A stretch of 64,000 nt of DNA, from positions 211,694 to 275,693 of the forward strand of contig JAMPDC010000001.1 of NCBI GenBank assembly GCA_023665865.1, given 5' to 3'. The position numbers and the translations under genes were made by a program. The notes under the pieces were generated by a model. That model had not been told where the DNA came from, searched no databases, and saw only the letters and a program-made list of their open reading frames with translations. This stretch comes from Staphylococcus sp. Lineage in GTDB: Bacteria > Bacteroidota > Bacteroidia > Bacteroidales > Muribaculaceae. Below, piece after piece: positions 62,263 to 64,000 of this stretch. Position 1 is the stretch's first letter. Each line of letters starts with the position of its first letter.

Positions 62263-62350
62263 AATCAAGCCTGAACATGACTGTCTGTAGCGTATCTGAC
62301 AGTGATATCAGATTAATAAATGGATAAGTAGAATAAACGAATAAGCAGCA

Positions 62351-63631
62351 ATGAGCGACAGAACGAACAAGTCAACTCTTTTTCCCACATCAACCTCGAA
62401 GCGGCATATATTCCTTGATGCCCTGCGGGGTTTCGCCCTGTTAGGCGTGTGCCTCGCCAACTATCCGGAATTCTCACTCTATACATTCCAGCCTGACAAG
62501 GTGGTTGAATCAATGCCGGATGCCGGAATTGACCGAATTGTGAAATTTTTGCAGTATCTCTTTATCGACGGAAAATTCTATACTCTATTCTCGTTGCTTT
62601 TCGGGATCGGTTTTTCAATCATTATCTCCCACGCTGCCGAACGGGGAGCCAACGGGTTCCGGATATTCTACCGTCGAATGATAATACTTGCATTGATTGG
62701 TTGTACACACCTTATGTTGATATGGAGCGGAGATATATTGCTTCTCTACGCAGTGTTGGGAATGTTGCTGCCATTGTTCCGGAATATGTCGGACAGGAAG
62801 ATCCTTACAGTGGCTACCGTCCTGCTTGTCATCCCTGTAGTGATTGATGCCATGTGCGAGGCCGGCGGGGTGTTTCTTGCAAAATATCCATACGACCAAT
62901 GGTGGCGCACAGCCGGATTATATGGCATTACCGAAGAAAACTTCGGCACATGGCTCCGTGATGCGCAGTGTTATCGAGAGGTTTCGCAGTTTCTCATGCA
63001 GGGAGCGTGGGAGCGTATGTATGAATTTGTTGACGGCAACCGCTATTTCAAGGTCATGGGATTGTTTCTGATCGGGTTTGAAATAGGCCGGCAGAAAATA
63101 TACGCTGACCTTGACAGCCATAAAATGTTGCTGCGTCGGGTTGCCCAATGGGGTTGCATCATAGGTGTTCCGATGTCTATTGTATATGCCTTCAGTGGAG
63201 TTAATTCGCACCCGATGGGCAATGCCGTCCATTCACTGCTTTACGCGGTAAGCGTATATCCTTTAGGCTTTGCCTACGCCGCTCTGCTCGGATTGTTCTG
63301 CATCCGTCATCGTGATTTAATAGTCTGGAAAATGTTTGCCGCTCCCGGGCGGATGGCTCTGACCAACTACATCAGCCAGTCTGTCATCGGAATGTTGCTG
63401 TTCTATGGCATCGGATTTGGCTTGGGGGCATCCATCGGTCTTGCTGTGACTGAACTCGTGGCTTTGGGAGTATTCGCGTTTCAAATCATGTTCAGTTTCG
63501 CGTGGCTGTCGGTGTTCCGCTTCGGTCCGCTTGAATGGATGTGGCGTATGCTCACTTACGGGCGATGGCTCAATCCTGTCGCTACTCGGCAGAGCAACCA
63601 TGACATGGATATAATCCATAAAATTGGTTAG
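62351..63631 (+). CDS. DUF418 family polytopic membrane protein
   Basis: A 426-aa inner-membrane protein with about ten helices. It starts with the pattern RHIFLDALRGFALLGVCLANY near residue 18, a hallmark of the acyltransferase-3/DUF418 group. Later parts match DUF418 (MALTNYISQSVIGMLLFYGIGFGLG, FSFAWLSVFRFGPLEWMWRMLTYG). The family is of unknown function; a link to transport or acyl transfer has been proposed from fold only. It follows the AraC gene by 88 bases on the same strand, with a short CTGTC/GACAG stem between, so it may be co-transcribed. Confidence 0.85.
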   Translation: MSDRTNKSTLFPTSTSKRHIFLDALRGFALLGVCLANYPEFSLYTFQPDKVVESMPDAGIDRIVKFLQYLFIDGKFYTLFSLLFGIGFSIIISHAAERGANGFRIFYRRMIILALIGCTHLMLIWSGDILLLYAVLGMLLPLFRNMSDRKILTVATVLLVIPVVIDAMCEAGGVFLAKYPYDQWWRTAGLYGITEENFGTWLRDAQCYREVSQFLMQGAWERMYEFVDGNRYFKVMGLFLIGFEIGRQKIYADLDSHKMLLRRVAQWGCIIGVPMSIVYAFSGVNSHPMGNAVHSLLYAVSVYPLGFAYAALLGLFCIRHRDLIVWKMFAAPGRMALTNYISQSVIGMLLFYGIGFGLGASIGLAVTELVALGVFAFQIMFSFAWLSVFRFGPLEWMWRMLTYGRWLNPVATRQSNHDMDIIHKIG

Positions 63632-63673
63632 TAATCCAATAATTTGTATCCAAAGTATGTGTGTCATTTGAGA

Positions 63674-63681
63674 TAACTTTG
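63674..63681 (+). promoter_or_regulatory. -7 promoter box (TAACTTTG) of the cyclophilin-like gene
   Basis: Exact TAnnTTTG match 46 bases before the ATG at 63727. No copy of the GATGTATCA repeat is present here. Confidence 0.5.
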
Positions 63682-63726
63682 CATATTAAAAATAAGATGC
63701 AACACATAATGGAATAAGAAACAAAT

Positions 63727-64000
63727 ATGGTTACACAAACAATCTCAATCAATGTCGGCAGTCAGACACTTACAATGACTCTTGCCGACAACAGTTCGGC
63801 CCGTGCCTTAGCTGACAAACTCAAAGAGGGCGACCTGACCGTGAACATGCAGGATTATTCCAACTTTGAGAAGGTCGGGCCTCTCGGTTTCTCTCTGCCC
63901 ACCAACGATACACAGATCACAACCGGTCCCGGCGATGTGATTCTTTATCAGGGCAGAAATCTCGTGATTTACTATGACCGTAATTCATGGTCGTTCACAC
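63727..64000 (+). CDS. cyclophilin-like fold protein, 3' end outside the window
   Basis: The first 91 codons are in the window. It begins MVTQTISINVGSQTLTMTLAD, then NSSARALADKLKEGDLTVNMQDYSNFEKVGPLGFSLP and ITTGPGDVILYQGRNLVIYYDRNSWSFT. The pattern (T-x-T-L-x-D-N-x-(S/T)-A, G-D-V-x-L-Y-x-G-x-x-(L/I)-V-I-(F/Y)-Y) is that of the cyclophilin-like (PF18050-type) family, small cytoplasmic proteins common beside AraC and flavin-linked redox genes in Bacteroidales. It has no signal peptide. The function of the family is not known. Confidence 0.75.
   Translation, partial: MVTQTISINVGSQTLTMTLADNSSARALADKLKEGDLTVNMQDYSNFEKVGPLGFSLPTNDTQITTGPGDVILYQGRNLVIYYDRNSWSFT

Overview
The window is a stretch of a Bacteroidota chromosome, order Bacteroidales, most like a gut member of the Muribaculaceae/Bacteroidaceae; the exact family is an inference. 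The signs are paired SusC/SusD proteins, a hybrid two-component sensor with a periplasmic-binding-protein sensor domain, the type IX secretion protein PorV, fimbrillin/DUF5119/DUF3575 genes, an NVEALA peptide, and repeated promoters of the Bacteroidales type (-7 box TAnnTTTG, with little sign of Shine-Dalgarno sequences). No rRNA, tRNA, CRISPR array, intact insertion sequence or prophage was seen. No gap between genes exceeds about 250 bases.

Layout. 1-9.3 kb is housekeeping: the end of a membrane ferredoxin pair, porV-ispF, a FeoA-FeoB fusion, an FtsX/LolE-type permease and ppdK. 9.4-21.9 kb is a fructan utilisation locus. A BT1754-like sensor/regulator, susC and susD lie on the minus strand, and a GH32 fructanase, an MFS sugar importer and a fructokinase lie divergently. 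Both arms carry the same TGCA-N17-TGCA element. 22-26.7 kb holds a cysteine-type alpha/beta hydrolase, an arginine-rich small protein behind a palindromic operator, and a compact adenylation-enzyme/GNAT/esterase operon. 26.8-32.3 kb holds two exported glycan enzymes (a GH105-DUF2264 fusion and a GH2 enzyme).

32.4-41.1 kb is a seven-gene fimbrial operon on the minus strand: DUF3575, DUF5119, fimbrillin, DUF5119, two fimbrillins and a large tip-like protein. 41.2-50.1 kb is an RND efflux operon with one adaptor, two different permeases and one TolC. It is interrupted by a 194-bp MITE-like unit that carries the 3' end of a four-helix-bundle (S23) gene.

50.2-57.7 kb is the most intriguing region. 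A membrane-anchored TPR/LuxR-type regulator precedes a promoter flanked by GAGCGG repeats, which appears to drive a small secreted protein, a thioredoxin-DUF1573 lipoprotein, a four-cysteine NVEALA peptide, a beta-propeller lipoprotein, a basic secreted protein, an O-antigen-ligase-like/TPR membrane protein and a dedicated signal peptidase I. It looks like a self-contained system for making, exporting and processing a small cysteine-containing peptide. Its function is not established.

57.9-64 kb has a TonB-dependent receptor, then an AraC-controlled redox-type group: an exported flavin-reductase/ABM fusion with a small partner, the AraC regulator, a DUF418 membrane protein and a cyclophilin-like protein cut by the window edge. 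The divergent promoters around the AraC gene share a 21-bp-period direct repeat that is probably the AraC operator.
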